Below, one piece after another: positions 33,214-42,098 of a DNA stretch of 64,000 nucleotides. This stretch comes from Stenomitos frigidus_A. GTDB lineage: Bacteria; Cyanobacteriota; Cyanobacteriia; Leptolyngbyales; Leptolyngbyaceae. A program made the translations under genes and the position numbers. The stretch spans positions 124,001-188,000 of the forward strand of contig NZ_CAWNSW010000105.1 in NCBI RefSeq assembly GCF_963877135.1, written 5' to 3'. The notes beneath the pieces are model-generated. The model made no database searches. It was given only the letters and a program-made list of their open reading frames with translations, and had not been told where the DNA came from. Every line of letters starts with the position of its first letter. The stretch's first letter is position 1.

Positions 33214-33756
33214 TTACTTCAGATCTAACAGCCCTGCTTCTTTGAGTTTAGGGTTAAAGCGAATTTCCACCTGAACGTCGCGAGACTTCAATACTTCCAG
33301 TATTTGTGCTTCAACTCGTCGGGCGAGTTGTTTCAGCACTTTCATTTGGCTCAGTTCATCGATCGCCCCAGCATAGCTTGCCTGTTCCTCTGGCGTCATT
33401 TGCGCTTTTGCATCGATCGCTTGTGTCCATCGACTTTCATCAGCACCGTTTCCGACTGGCACCGAACCATTCTCGCTCATCCAGGCTGTGCGAATTTCCT
33501 CCAGGATTGTGCGACTGGGGCGATCGATCGTCTGTACCTTCAGCCCATAACACCGCTCTGGCTGACGGACTAAGTGCTGCTTCAGGCTCAAATAAACATC
33601 CCGTGAGTAGCCAATATACTGCAACGTTTGCTGTTGATCAAAAATGGCATACACGCCGACTTTGCCCTGAAATTGTTCTGGCAGTTGACCACGATCGTCA
33701 ATATAGGCAAGGTGCTCCAAACCAGAGAGCACAGGTGTATCAATTTGAGAAGACAT
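33214..33756 (-). CDS. GIY-YIG domain protein
   Basis: A 180-residue protein with an N-terminal GIY-YIG nuclease-like module: GVYAIFD at 34-40, YIGYSRD at 47-53 and a conserved C-terminal helix region. This fold cuts DNA in UvrC, homing enzymes and restriction nucleases. In this cyanobacterial group the role is unknown. The C-terminal half (PEEQASYAGAIDELSQMKVL, then RRVEAQILEVLKSRDVQVEI) is extra and helical. The ATG at 33754-33756 (MSSQIDTPVLSGLEHLAYID) is preferred over one 10 codons upstream that reads through repeat DNA. Confidence 0.83.
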   Translation of the reverse strand: MSSQIDTPVLSGLEHLAYIDDRGQLPEQFQGKVGVYAIFDQQQTLQYIGYSRDVYLSLKQHLVRQPERCYGLKVQTIDRPSRTILEEIRTAWMSENGSVPVGNGADESRWTQAIDAKAQMTPEEQASYAGAIDELSQMKVLKQLARRVEAQILEVLKSRDVQVEIRFNPKLKEAGLLDLK

Positions 33757-33838
33757 TTTATAAAGAATGAAGGGTAAGGGATACAAGGATAAAAGGTTGA
33801 TTTAGTCTTTAGCATTCAGCCTTGATCCTTTCTTTGAA

Positions 33839-34168
33839 CTACGCCTCGTTTGTGTTTCGATAAATCGCACAAAGCCGACTGGGCTTGAAGATTTTAGCTT
33901 TGAACATAAAGTTGGGCGGCACGTTAATAATGACATAATCAACGGCGTTCTGAAATTTCTCGAACTCGGTTGGCATCCCCTTTGGGGTGGCTGCACTGTA
34001 GGGAACAGGTTGAAACAACAGCTCGGTAAATTCAACTGCTGGATAGCTTGCCTGTTGAGCTACTTGTTGAAGAAAGGCGTCGCTTTTAAGCAACTCAAAC
34101 AACGCTGCTTTAGCGTCTGGGTCAAGCGTAAAACTGCCGTCGAAATGATCGATAATCTTGAGCGCCAT
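33839..34168 (-). CDS. Hypothetical protein
   Basis: A 109-residue protein, MALKIIDHFDGSFTLDPDAK, with a helical N-terminal half (LFELLKSDAFLQQVAQQ) and a C-terminal half NAVDYVIINVPPNFMFKAKI. No known motif, signal peptide or membrane span. The ATG at 34166-34168 is chosen; another lies four codons upstream. I cannot assign a family. It is followed 82 bp later by the GIY-YIG gene, with a degenerate hairpin repeat between them. Confidence 0.6.
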   Translation of the reverse strand: MALKIIDHFDGSFTLDPDAKAALFELLKSDAFLQQVAQQASYPAVEFTELLFQPVPYSAATPKGMPTEFEKFQNAVDYVIINVPPNFMFKAKIFKPSRLCAIYRNTNEA

Positions 34169-34220
34169 GACACTACCCATTTAGAGAAGCACTAAGTATT
34201 CAGATCCTACTGTTTTACGG

Positions 34221-34260
34221 GGCATTGTAGGGACGTTACACGTAACGTCCCTACAATGCC
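34221..34260. repeat. Extragenic palindrome, GTAGGGACGTTAC type
   Basis: A perfect inverted repeat with 19-bp arms (GGCATTGTAGGGACGTTAC and complement) and a 2-bp spacer AC. The 13-bp core is identical to the copy at 4901-4930. It ends 5 bp before the plsY stop codon. Confidence 0.88.
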
Positions 34261-34265
34261 GCCTT

Positions 34266-34961
34266 CTATTCTCCAGTCTCTGACAGTGATGAAGCGGTTG
34301 CATTTGGCACAGGTTGCCCTAAGCGTGGTTCGCTTCCGGCGAGCAACCGCTGAATGTTGGCACGGTGGCGCAAGATGACGTAGAGTCCGCCTAAAAGACC
34401 AAACAAGAGGTAAGGCAGGGGCTGATGGGTAAACATCATAAAGCCGGAGACTGCAATCGCACCCGCGATCGAGCTCAACGACACAATTCTAGAAATTGCC
34501 AGTACGAGAGCGAAGACTGCCAGCGTCCCAGCCCCAACCATCCAGTTCATCGCTAACAGCACGCCCAGACTGGTCGCCACCGATTTGCCGCCAGTGAAGC
34601 CAAGAAAAATCGATTTACTGTGCCCCAGCAACGCTGCCATACCAACTAACGTCACCATCCACGGTAGCCACACTGCTACGTCTAGCGTTGGCAAGGGGAG
34701 AGACTGAGCTTCGGCAACGGTATAGCACCAGCGAACCGCCGCGATCGCCACAGCACCCTTCAAAATATCGACCAGCAGCACTACCAGCGCTGGCGCTTTA
34801 CCCACTGTCCGCAACACATTTGTCGCTCCAGTTGAGCCAGACCCGTGCTCTCGAATGTCAATCCCTTTCAGCAACCGTCCCGCCCAGTAACCAGGCGGCA
34901 TTGAGCCTAATAAATACGCGCTTACTAGCAGCAGTCCATTCAAGGCAAGCCAGAGTACCAT
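34266..34961 (-). CDS. plsY: Glycerol-3-phosphate acyltransferase PlsY
   Basis: Inner-membrane enzyme that transfers an acyl group from acyl-phosphate to glycerol 3-phosphate, the first committed step of membrane lipid synthesis. The start at 34961 gives 231 residues (MVLWLALNGLLLVSAYLLGS), normal for the family; upstream ATGs at 34985 and further out only add unconserved residues. The three family motifs are seen: GSMPPGYWAGRL, HGSGSTGATNVLR and GHSKSIFLGFTGGKSVATSLG. Five to seven membrane spans. It is preceded by DUF3086 and DUF3119 genes in the same direction, a grouping I have met in other cyanobacteria. Confidence 0.95.
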   Translation of the reverse strand: MVLWLALNGLLLVSAYLLGSMPPGYWAGRLLKGIDIREHGSGSTGATNVLRTVGKAPALVVLLVDILKGAVAIAAVRWCYTVAEAQSLPLPTLDVAVWLPWMVTLVGMAALLGHSKSIFLGFTGGKSVATSLGVLLAMNWMVGAGTLAVFALVLAISRIVSLSSIAGAIAVSGFMMFTHQPLPYLLFGLLGGLYVILRHRANIQRLLAGSEPRLGQPVPNATASSLSETGE

Positions 34962-35071
34962 TGCTTGATTTCCTTCGTACGTCATGGCATCGCTCGTCGC
35001 AAGCGATGGGCCGCGATCGCTGTACCCTTTCTTGAATGCCCAAAGGGCTTTACGACCAGCACCTAACAACT

Positions 35072-36280
35072 TTAATACGAATAGGTCTGCGCTTGAGGAT
35101 TTGGTGCAAATGCCAGCCAGAGCGAAAATTGTAGCAGCGATAAACTAATATCCTCTTCCGTTTCGTCAATGATGATGAGCGGCATGAGCCCATCTTTCAT
35201 CAGTCGATCGGCCTTCTGTGCCAGCGCGAACGGGTCTTCAAACAAACCAACACCTCGCTCTGGGCCAAACTCACTCCGCGTAATGCCAAGGCAGTCTTGC
35301 AGACCACGCCGCCATTCGCCTAGCCGCTCTGGTGACTGGGCAAGGACAAGAGCCCGTAAGCGATCGCCATACAGCGTATGCAAAATCGAAATCGCCGCCG
35401 AGGCAATCAGAATATTCTGCAAGCGGCTACCCATTGTGCGCACGGCACCGCGTCCACCCTGGGTAAAAAACCAATTCGAGACGCGCTCAGCATGAACGGG
35501 TTCAAACGTGCGCCGAAGCTGCCACGCCGACCCATAATAGTCTGGCCGATTGCGGTACTGATCCAACAAATTACGGATTTTTTTCGTTTGCTCTTGAAAG
35601 CTCTGCTCAGCAAACTGAGGAGTGGTCGCCGCTTTGGATACTCGTTCTTCCTTCACAGCTGATCGCTCAGGACTTTGTGTCATTGGCGCTCCAGGCTGCG
35701 GTAGTTCCAATTGCTCCGCGGCCAACGCTAAATCCTGTAGGCTGCCGACTAAGTAGTCCTTGAAGCTCTGCACTCGAATCGCCAAATCCTGCGACACGCC
35801 CGCAAACGTCGTTCGCATCTCATTACGAATTCGTTCTTGACGGCGCTCTAGCTGCTCCACGCTAATTTGCAGTGACTGCTTCCGTTGTTCTAGCTCTTTC
35901 AGACCTTCTTGCACGAGCCGCCCCATTGCTGCCTGAGCCGCTGCCGTTTCTTCCTGTAAACGAGCTTGCGATGCTTGCAACGTGGCAATCTCTCGCCTTA
36001 GCGCCTGTTCTCGACGTTGGAGATCGACAACCCGCTGCCCAACCTCAGTGCTCGTCGAGGTTCCCACAGCCGAGATCGATGGCAGCACTTGCTCGGCTTC
36101 AACCCGCTCCACTAACGTCAGTCTTTCCTCTTCCATTAGTGTCTGCGCAGAGGCTTCTTGTATCCCTAACGGTTCGCCACTGGGGCGATCGCTCACCTCT
36201 TCCTGTTCACGCGTGTCAGCGATCGATTCAGACTGACGCGTATCCGCCGTCGATGGCATTGGCAATTCGTCTGAGTTCAT
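35072..36280 (-). CDS. DUF3086 domain protein
   Basis: A 402-residue cyanobacterial protein. The start is the ATG at 36278-36280 (MNSDELPMPSTADTRQSESI). Residues 1-80 are acidic and disordered. A long coiled coil covers about 80-165 (QRREQALRREIATLQASQAR). The conserved DUF3086 domain fills the C-terminal half (FQEQTKKIRNLLDQYRNRPD, then RLQNILIASAAISILHTLYG), ending in a hydrophobic SLLQFSLWLAFAPNPQAQ. Function unknown. It stands between DUF3119 and plsY. Confidence 0.85.
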   Translation of the reverse strand: MNSDELPMPSTADTRQSESIADTREQEEVSDRPSGEPLGIQEASAQTLMEEERLTLVERVEAEQVLPSISAVGTSTSTEVGQRVVDLQRREQALRREIATLQASQARLQEETAAAQAAMGRLVQEGLKELEQRKQSLQISVEQLERRQERIRNEMRTTFAGVSQDLAIRVQSFKDYLVGSLQDLALAAEQLELPQPGAPMTQSPERSAVKEERVSKAATTPQFAEQSFQEQTKKIRNLLDQYRNRPDYYGSAWQLRRTFEPVHAERVSNWFFTQGGRGAVRTMGSRLQNILIASAAISILHTLYGDRLRALVLAQSPERLGEWRRGLQDCLGITRSEFGPERGVGLFEDPFALAQKADRLMKDGLMPLIIIDETEEDISLSLLQFSLWLAFAPNPQAQTYSY

Positions 36281-36356
36281 AATCAATGCAAATTGAAGAT
36301 AGGGGTTATTAGTGGTAAAGCTCTGGAGCCTAACATCTACCAACTAACAACGGCGC

Positions 36357-36749
36357 TTAGGTAATACGGGGGCAATGAGCCTCCAAGCAAGTCTGCAGCA
36401 TTTTAGGATCAAAGAGAATCGGTAAAAAGTGGATGCTGTTGACTTCTTTGAAATAAAAGAGAACCGGTACAGGCAACCAAAAGATTCGCCAATTCTGCCA
36501 ATCTTGATAAGGAAAACGCCGGATCAGCGTCTGTCCGCGCTCAATATCAAGTACTGCCTCAGTGAAGCAAAGGCGCAAGGTCGCTGCCTGAAACAGCAGA
36601 AACAGCCCAAATAGCGCCATTACCAGACTGACCCAAACTTGCACGAATAGCAAGGGGGCTGCCAAAACCACCAGCGCGATCGGCAGTTTATAACTTGGCG
36701 ACAGTACGATTGTTTGGGTTGAAGCGGGCGTTGTTGTCACAGACTTCAC
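36357..36749 (-). CDS. DUF3119 family membrane protein
   Basis: A 130-residue protein with a hairpin of two membrane helices (about 20-60: LPIALVVLAAPLLFVQVWVS, then LVMALFGLFLLFQAATLRLC) and a C-terminal PH-like region (EAVLDIERGQTLIRRFPYQD, then WRIFWLPVPVLFYFKE). This matches DUF3119, found throughout cyanobacteria and plastid-bearing algae and plants, with no firmly established function. It is the first gene of a minus-strand run DUF3119-DUF3086-plsY, and the promoter should lie in 36750-36850. Confidence 0.85.
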   Translation of the reverse strand: MKSVTTTPASTQTIVLSPSYKLPIALVVLAAPLLFVQVWVSLVMALFGLFLLFQAATLRLCFTEAVLDIERGQTLIRRFPYQDWQNWRIFWLPVPVLFYFKEVNSIHFLPILFDPKMLQTCLEAHCPRIT

Positions 36750-37572
36750 TCCTATAGATTCAGACTGACCGAAGCGCGTCTCTTTATTCTATGCTGAGCT
36801 GCTCAATGCTGACCCCTGAGTTACCAGTGAGGCACAACTCCAGCATTGATCACTCTGTCATCAACATTAGGGCTATGAGGAAAACCATAAGTTTTTAGCA
36901 GCTTCTTCACCGCTCTCATCAAGCCCTATTGACAGGCTGAAATACCTCTGTTAGCAGACTTTGGCGACATCGATTCACTTAATAAAGCTGTAATTGTCGT
37001 ACATCAATTCAGTTTGAAGCTGCACATTGCACGATTGACAGCATGCCTTTCCGTAAAGACTTTGAGCAATCGTGAAGCTCTATATGCTTCACATAAAACT
37101 GATATTGCAGTGCGTTCTTAGAGTAATGGAGACCTGATCAATAAAGTTTGAGTAAAATTACTGTTGGTTTTGCTCTAAGCAATTGTAATATTCCAAAACT
37201 GCGAGTAGCCTAAATATTACGTGAGCCTGATCAAGATACACGAATCGCAGTCAGCTCTCAAAAACACAAGAGGGAAGTGGTACTAACGAAGGCCAAATCG
37301 CTAACTACGTGCATGTCGCTAGCTTGGACTGGTTGTGAATTTCACTATAGAAATCAATCTTGAAAGCAGCATCTAAATTTGGGTTTTAGAGAGTTACTAT
37401 TCCGTCTTTAATCATTCAGTGACATGATGGCTTCATGTATGAAACGCACGTTCTTCAACAGTTAGTGCCCGAAAAAATTACTGCTCAGTCTGGATGGGCT
37501 GGGCCTAGTTGGTTCTAATTCGGCTCACACGGACGCTATAGATTGTTGTACATCCATCTTTTGGAGGTTATT
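36750..37572. other. 823-bp intergenic region
   Basis: The largest gene-free gap in the window, noticeably A/T-rich compared with its surroundings. It separates divergent DUF3119 and the sugar aminotransferase. A 27-codon frame at 37436-37519 has no supporting ribosome-binding site. The last bases carry the strong TGGAGG site for the gene at 37573. I see no tRNA or repeat family member. Confidence 0.4.
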
Positions 37573-38811
37573 GTGAAAGCTATTGATTTTACAGCAGATG
37601 TTAATGTTAATGAGGGTATAAACAGCTCTTATCCTCTAGATAATCCTAGCGTTGATATCGCGATTGGAAATAGTACAAATAACATTCCTTTTAACAAGCT
37701 CTACACAACGAATCAAGAGTTGGAATACATTTCTCAGGCGATCGCGAATGGTCAAATTGCTGGCGATGAAGCGTTTACCAAAAAGTGTCAGCAGTGGCTG
37801 AAGCAAGCGCTTGGCAGCCAAAAAGTCTTGCTGACTCATTCGTGTACAGCTGCTCTAGAGATGGCGGTCATTCTGGCTGGCATTCAGCCTGGGGATGAGG
37901 TGATCATGCCATCTTATACGTTTGTATCAACGGCGAATGCTGTTGTTTTGCGCGGTGGCATTCCAGTTTTCGTTGATATTCGACCAGATACGCTCAATAT
38001 AGACGAAACACTGGTAGAAGCCGCGATTACGTCTAAGACAAAAGCGATTATGCCTGTACACTACGCAGGCATGAGTTGCGAGATGGACACTATCAAAGCA
38101 CTGGCGGCAAAACATGGCCTTGCACTCATTGAAGACGCAGCGCAAGGCTTCGGTTCTACTTATAAAGGTCAGCCTGTCGGTAGCTTGGGTCAGATGGCCG
38201 CTTTTAGCTTTCATGCCACCAAAAATATTGTGTCTGGTGAAGGTGGGGCGCTTGCAATCAACGATCCGGCGCTGATTGAACGAGCAGAGATTGTTTGGGA
38301 AAAAGGCACAAACCGCAGCCAGTTTTTCCGTGGCACGGTAGACAAATACACCTGGGTTGATGTGGGATCATCCTACCTGCCAAGTGACTTACTGGCAGCC
38401 TTTCTTTGGGCTCAGTTGGGCTATGCCGATGAGATCAAACAGCGGCGTCTAAGAATCTGGCATCGCTACAACAAAGCGTTTGCTGAACTGGAGTTACAGC
38501 GTAGGGCGCAACGTCCAACGGTACCTTCCGAGTGCCAGCACAATGCTCACATCTATTACCTGTTAGTGAATGATATTGAAACTCGAACACGAGTCTTATC
38601 GGTGCTGAAACAGCATGGGGTTCAAGCCACTTTCCACTATGTCCCGCTCCATAGTGCACCGGCAGGGCGTAAGTATGCTCGAGCGCATGGTGAACTCAGC
38701 GTCACGGAAGATATTTGCGATCGCATTGTGAGACTGCCACTGAGTGCCGCGCTGACCACTGAAGAGGTCGATCGTGTCATCGGTCTGGTCTTGCAAACAT
38801 TAGCAGCCTAA
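37573..38811 (+). CDS. TDP-4-oxo-6-deoxyglucose aminotransferase-like (DegT/DnrJ/EryC1 family)
   Basis: PLP-dependent sugar aminotransferase, probably making an amino-deoxy sugar for surface polysaccharide. Similarity is to the WecE/RffA branch (IPFNKLYTTNQELEYISQAI, LTHSCTAALEMAVILAGIQP). The PLP lysine is Lys217 in FSFHATKNIVSGEGG. EDAAQGFGSTYKG and the C-terminal FHYVPLHSAPAGRKY are typical. The start is the GTG at 37573, with GGAGG nine bases before. The product has 412 residues, of which about the first 35 are extra. It is followed by a glycosyltransferase, so the two form a surface-sugar cluster. Confidence 0.92.
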   Translation: MKAIDFTADVNVNEGINSSYPLDNPSVDIAIGNSTNNIPFNKLYTTNQELEYISQAIANGQIAGDEAFTKKCQQWLKQALGSQKVLLTHSCTAALEMAVILAGIQPGDEVIMPSYTFVSTANAVVLRGGIPVFVDIRPDTLNIDETLVEAAITSKTKAIMPVHYAGMSCEMDTIKALAAKHGLALIEDAAQGFGSTYKGQPVGSLGQMAAFSFHATKNIVSGEGGALAINDPALIERAEIVWEKGTNRSQFFRGTVDKYTWVDVGSSYLPSDLLAAFLWAQLGYADEIKQRRLRIWHRYNKAFAELELQRRAQRPTVPSECQHNAHIYYLLVNDIETRTRVLSVLKQHGVQATFHYVPLHSAPAGRKYARAHGELSVTEDICDRIVRLPLSAALTTEEVDRVIGLVLQTLAA

Positions 38812-38964
38812 GCTATGAGCGTGGCTTCTGTTCGTCTTGATTAATTGTTCTAAACAGTTGGGTGCAACCAAATTAATGCTGGTTTCGTGGGTAGAAGCAG
38901 TTCCTACCCCATCTACCCCTCTTTGACGATTAATAATGACTACCTAGGGATAGGAATAGAAGCC

Positions 38965-40242
38965 ATGCGCGTAATTATCACTGCTGCAAATGTTTCACAG
39001 CGGATGAGCGGCGAGACGGTCTTACCGTTGTATTACTTCAACCGTTTACGAGCACGTGGGGTAGAGGTTTGGGTTGTCACTCATGCCCGTTGCCGTGAGG
39101 AACTTCGGAGCATCTTCCCCAATGACGACGATTTTCAAAAGTTTCAATTTGTCGAAGATACGCGCTCACAAATTTTGATTGATCGACTGAGCAACCTCTT
39201 TCCTTATCGTATTCAGGACTTGATCTTTGGCCAAATCATTCATTTCCTGGCGCAGCGTTCTGCAAGAGCGATTGTGCAGCAACTAGTGAAGGAACATGAT
39301 GCTGACTTGGTCTTTGAACCCACTCCTATTACGCCGAAAGGGCTCAGCTACATGTATGGGCTAGGCGTGCCGGTCGTCATTGGACCCATGTGTGGGGGGT
39401 TGGAGTTCCCACCTGCCTTTCGCTACATGGATTCACCGTTTACCCGCTTTTCCATTCATGCTGGTCGTGCGTTGGCTCAAATTGGTCATGTGCTGGTACC
39501 GGGTAAGTTGCAGGCAAGTGCGTTGATTGTCGGCAACGATTTTACGGCAGCAGCCTTGCCGAAAAGCCATCGTGGCAGGGTTTATAGAGTGGAAGAAAGC
39601 GGCGTTGATTTATCGCTTTGTCAACCGGTCACACAAGTCGAACTGACGCCTGATCAACCCGTGCGCTTTGTTTTCTTTGCCCGTTTTGTGGACTGGAAAG
39701 GCGTGCAGTTTTTAGTGGAGGCTTTTAAGCAGGTTGCACCCAAAACAAAGGCTGTGCTGGAGTTGATCGGGAATGGAATGCTATTTGAAGCAACTAAAGC
39801 ACAAGTCGTAGCGCTTGGACTGCAAGATAAAGTCAATTTCCACGGGCGGTTAACGCTGGAGGATAGCATTAAATTGATTGCTGGCTGCCAGGTGTATGTG
39901 GTTCCGTCTTTGCGAGAGTGTGGTGGTAACGCCATTTTGGAAGTAATGGCGATGGGGTTACCGTTGATTGCTACAAACTGGGCTGGTCCGGGGCTATTCG
40001 TCAACGATTCCTGCGGTATTTTAGTTGAACCCAGTTCACGACAGGGCTTTATTGATGGCTTAGCCGAGGCAATGTTGCGGTTGGCTGAATTGCCTGAGCT
40101 AAGGCGCAAGTTGGGTCATGGCAGTACGAAACGAGTGACAGAAAGCTATTTTGATTGGGATTCTAAAGTCGATCGGATGATTGAGATCTTTGAAGAGACG
40201 ATCGCTCAACACCAACTTGAGGTTATACCGAAGATGGCTTAA
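38965..40242 (+). CDS. GT4 family glycosyltransferase
   Basis: A GT-B fold sugar transferase of 425 residues. The ATG at 38965 (MRVIITAANVSQRMSGETVL) is the natural start; the 26 codons upstream are spacer. The C-terminal domain has VRFVFFARFVDWKGVQFLVE, then the donor-binding VVPSLRECGGNAILEVMAMG with the E(x7)E pattern, and a PLIATNWAGPG end. The acceptor and donor are unknown; the previous gene makes an amino-sugar precursor, which suggests polysaccharide or lipid-linked glycan synthesis. No membrane helix is present. Confidence 0.92.
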   Translation: MRVIITAANVSQRMSGETVLPLYYFNRLRARGVEVWVVTHARCREELRSIFPNDDDFQKFQFVEDTRSQILIDRLSNLFPYRIQDLIFGQIIHFLAQRSARAIVQQLVKEHDADLVFEPTPITPKGLSYMYGLGVPVVIGPMCGGLEFPPAFRYMDSPFTRFSIHAGRALAQIGHVLVPGKLQASALIVGNDFTAAALPKSHRGRVYRVEESGVDLSLCQPVTQVELTPDQPVRFVFFARFVDWKGVQFLVEAFKQVAPKTKAVLELIGNGMLFEATKAQVVALGLQDKVNFHGRLTLEDSIKLIAGCQVYVVPSLRECGGNAILEVMAMGLPLIATNWAGPGLFVNDSCGILVEPSSRQGFIDGLAEAMLRLAELPELRRKLGHGSTKRVTESYFDWDSKVDRMIEIFEETIAQHQLEVIPKMA

Positions 40243-40435
40243 CATGTGGCGCAATCTGCTGTGTTGTTTTAAAGGGGTAGTACCACTTGTGGCATGAACG
40301 ATTGCAAGCAAGTTGCTACAACCCCCTTAGGGAAAACATTACAACGCAGAGAGCGCACATGATAAGGCGGTGGTGCTTACAAGTTTTGACTGTGGCAGAG
40401 ACAGCAGTCACGGTTAGGTAAACGCTCTCATGGAC

Positions 40436-40843
40436 TTAACCTGGAATAAATTTCAGTGCTACACCGTTCATGCAATAGCGCTGACCAGTCGGCTTGGGGC
40501 CATCCTCAAACACATGCCCTAAGTGCCCACCACAGCGGCGGCAGTGGGTTTCAACACGGGTCATAAACAGCGATCGATCGGTTGTTGTTTCAATCGAGCC
40601 CTCGATCGGCTTAAAGAAGCTGGGCCAGCCGGTACCGCTGTCAAACTTAGTATCGGATGAAAATAAGGGTAAGCCGCAACCGGCACAGGCATACGTCCCA
40701 TGGCTGTACTCTTTATCTAACGAACTAGTGCGAGGGCGTTCTGTACCATGCTGACGCAGCACTTGAAACTGTTCTGGTGTTAGGGCGCTACGCCACTCGT
40801 CCTCACTTTTTTTAATTTCAAATTCATGATCTGCGGTTGTCAT
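40436..40843 (-). CDS. msrB: Peptide-methionine (R)-S-oxide reductase
   Basis: Repairs oxidised methionine (R-sulfoxide) in proteins using thioredoxin. The 135 residues carry the catalytic Cys124 in QRYCMNGVALKF and the zinc-binding pairs Cys53/Cys56 (ACAGCG) and Cys101/Cys104 (HCRRCGGHLGH). FDSGTGWPSFF is the substrate-binding motif. Cytosolic, no transit signal. It stands alone. Confidence 0.97.
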   Translation of the reverse strand: MTTADHEFEIKKSEDEWRSALTPEQFQVLRQHGTERPRTSSLDKEYSHGTYACAGCGLPLFSSDTKFDSGTGWPSFFKPIEGSIETTTDRSLFMTRVETHCRRCGGHLGHVFEDGPKPTGQRYCMNGVALKFIPG

Positions 40844-41391
40844 GCTCGCGTTCTCCCAAGGAAGTAGTGTGATAGACCGGCTGTACTGACTATGACAGCA
40901 CTGGTTTCTAAAAGCGTTCTTCTACCCATTCTAGGTAGATCATCGTTTCCGTGGTGGCCTGGATGAACAAAGGCGGCTTTTGTCTCCATACTTTAAAGTC
41001 TAACTCAACGACTGGGCCGCATGATTGGAGGAACCAAGTCATTGAGCGCGCTTTGCTCTATGTCAGGAACCGGACGTTAGGTACCGGATGTTAGCGATCG
41101 CCAAAGAGCAGACTACAAGCCTGAGCGCCAATCTTCACCAGGGCTTCAAGAAAGCTGACGATATTAAAGATTTTGATAAATTTCATCGCTATGGGCGTTG
41201 TTCTAGACGAATCAGAGTGATAGTTAACCCGGGATTCCGTAAATATGACTATCACACAGACTGCGTGCAACTGTGTATGGGACAGACTTTGACCACGCGA
41301 GACTGTTATAGGTTCAGCTTTACGTACATCCTTTGTCTGCCACGGGCTTACTTGGTCTTCATGCCATTCCCTATATACCGTGAGATTGCTT
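40844..41391. other. 548-bp spacer without a recognised gene
   Basis: Contains the msrB promoter region. A near-repeat ACCGGACGTTAGGT / ACCGGATGTTAGC lies near 41070-41096. Open frames of about 100-118 codons cross it on both strands, but have no similarity or codon character that I can support. Confidence 0.4.
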
Positions 41392-41637
41392 ATGACCACT
41401 ACTTTCAGAGGCGTATCTTTATACGGCTTCGCCGATCACATTAGCACCCGTATGCTTCGCCCTCTCAAACGGCATGTGGGTCGTTTGCTCGATCTTGTCT
41501 TGACCGAGTATTGCTTTAGGCTCCAGCGGCAGCCGATTCGACAAGTTCTAGAGTCCACCCGAAAGTTACCTCAAAACCTTCATCTTGAAGGCACAAACAT
41601 CTGCAACGCCAAGTGTGTTTTCTGCGCCTATCCTTAA
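41392..41637 (+). pseudogene. Radical SAM protein, N-terminal remnant
   Basis: An 81-codon frame ending TRKLPQNLHLEGTNICNAKC, then VFCAYP and a stop. CNAKCVFC is the CxxxCxxC radical SAM cluster motif, and family members continue after CAYP with Gln-Met-Glu. Here the next codons read TAA-ATG-GAA, so a CAA to TAA change made the stop; two codons later the similarity ends altogether. The rest of the roughly 350-residue enzyme is missing. Downstream DNA holds only repeats and short frames. This is therefore a truncated gene, perhaps from the neighbouring polysaccharide cluster. Confidence 0.78.
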
Positions 41638-42098
41638 ATGGAATGGGTAGTGTACACCCCGTCATCGGCTAGGCTGTGGTTTAAAACTCATAATCGCTTG
41701 GTTGCTGAAAGCTGCTGCCCCCTCAATCCCCCTTTCTTGTCGCTTGCTTCCCGTAGGGTATGCCCGATCGGGCTATAGGCTGTGGGACTTTGAAGATGGT
41801 TTTGAAGCCTTCAGAATTGGGGGTTTGGGGCTTCCGAGGGTTTTAAAACACGCCCTAGTGTCGGCGGGTGATGATGAATCTCACCCATTTTTTTATTAGT
41901 GCATGTTCAGAAAAGCTCTTTTGCAAGCTCCTTTTTAACCTCATCCTCCAACTCCTTCTCCCAATGCTGAGAGAAGGGCGTCAGAGTGTCTTGAAGTCCC
42001 TCTCCCAAATCTGGGAGAGGGATTAGGGAGACGGCAGAGGGTTAGCCATGCAAAATGGGTTTGTTGAGATTATATTAGGCTGCTCGAGAGAATTATCT
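41638..42098. other. 461-bp spacer with hairpin repeats
   Basis: No gene seen. CCCCCTCAATCCCCC (about 41717) and the partial complement AATTGGGGGTTTGGGG (about 41816) form an imperfect inverted repeat. A perfect 10-bp-stem hairpin CCCTCTCCCA / TGGGAGAGGG lies at 41998-42021. Both are common dispersed cyanobacterial repeat types. The segment replaces the missing end of the radical SAM gene. Confidence 0.5.

Noticed and set aside
37436..37519. 27-codon frame upstream of the sugar aminotransferase
   Set aside because: No ribosome-binding site or conservation evidence; too short to support.
41088..41444. 118-codon plus-strand frame and a 102-codon antisense frame
   Set aside because: No ribosome-binding site, no similarity and no codon character; both cross the spacer upstream of the radical SAM remnant.
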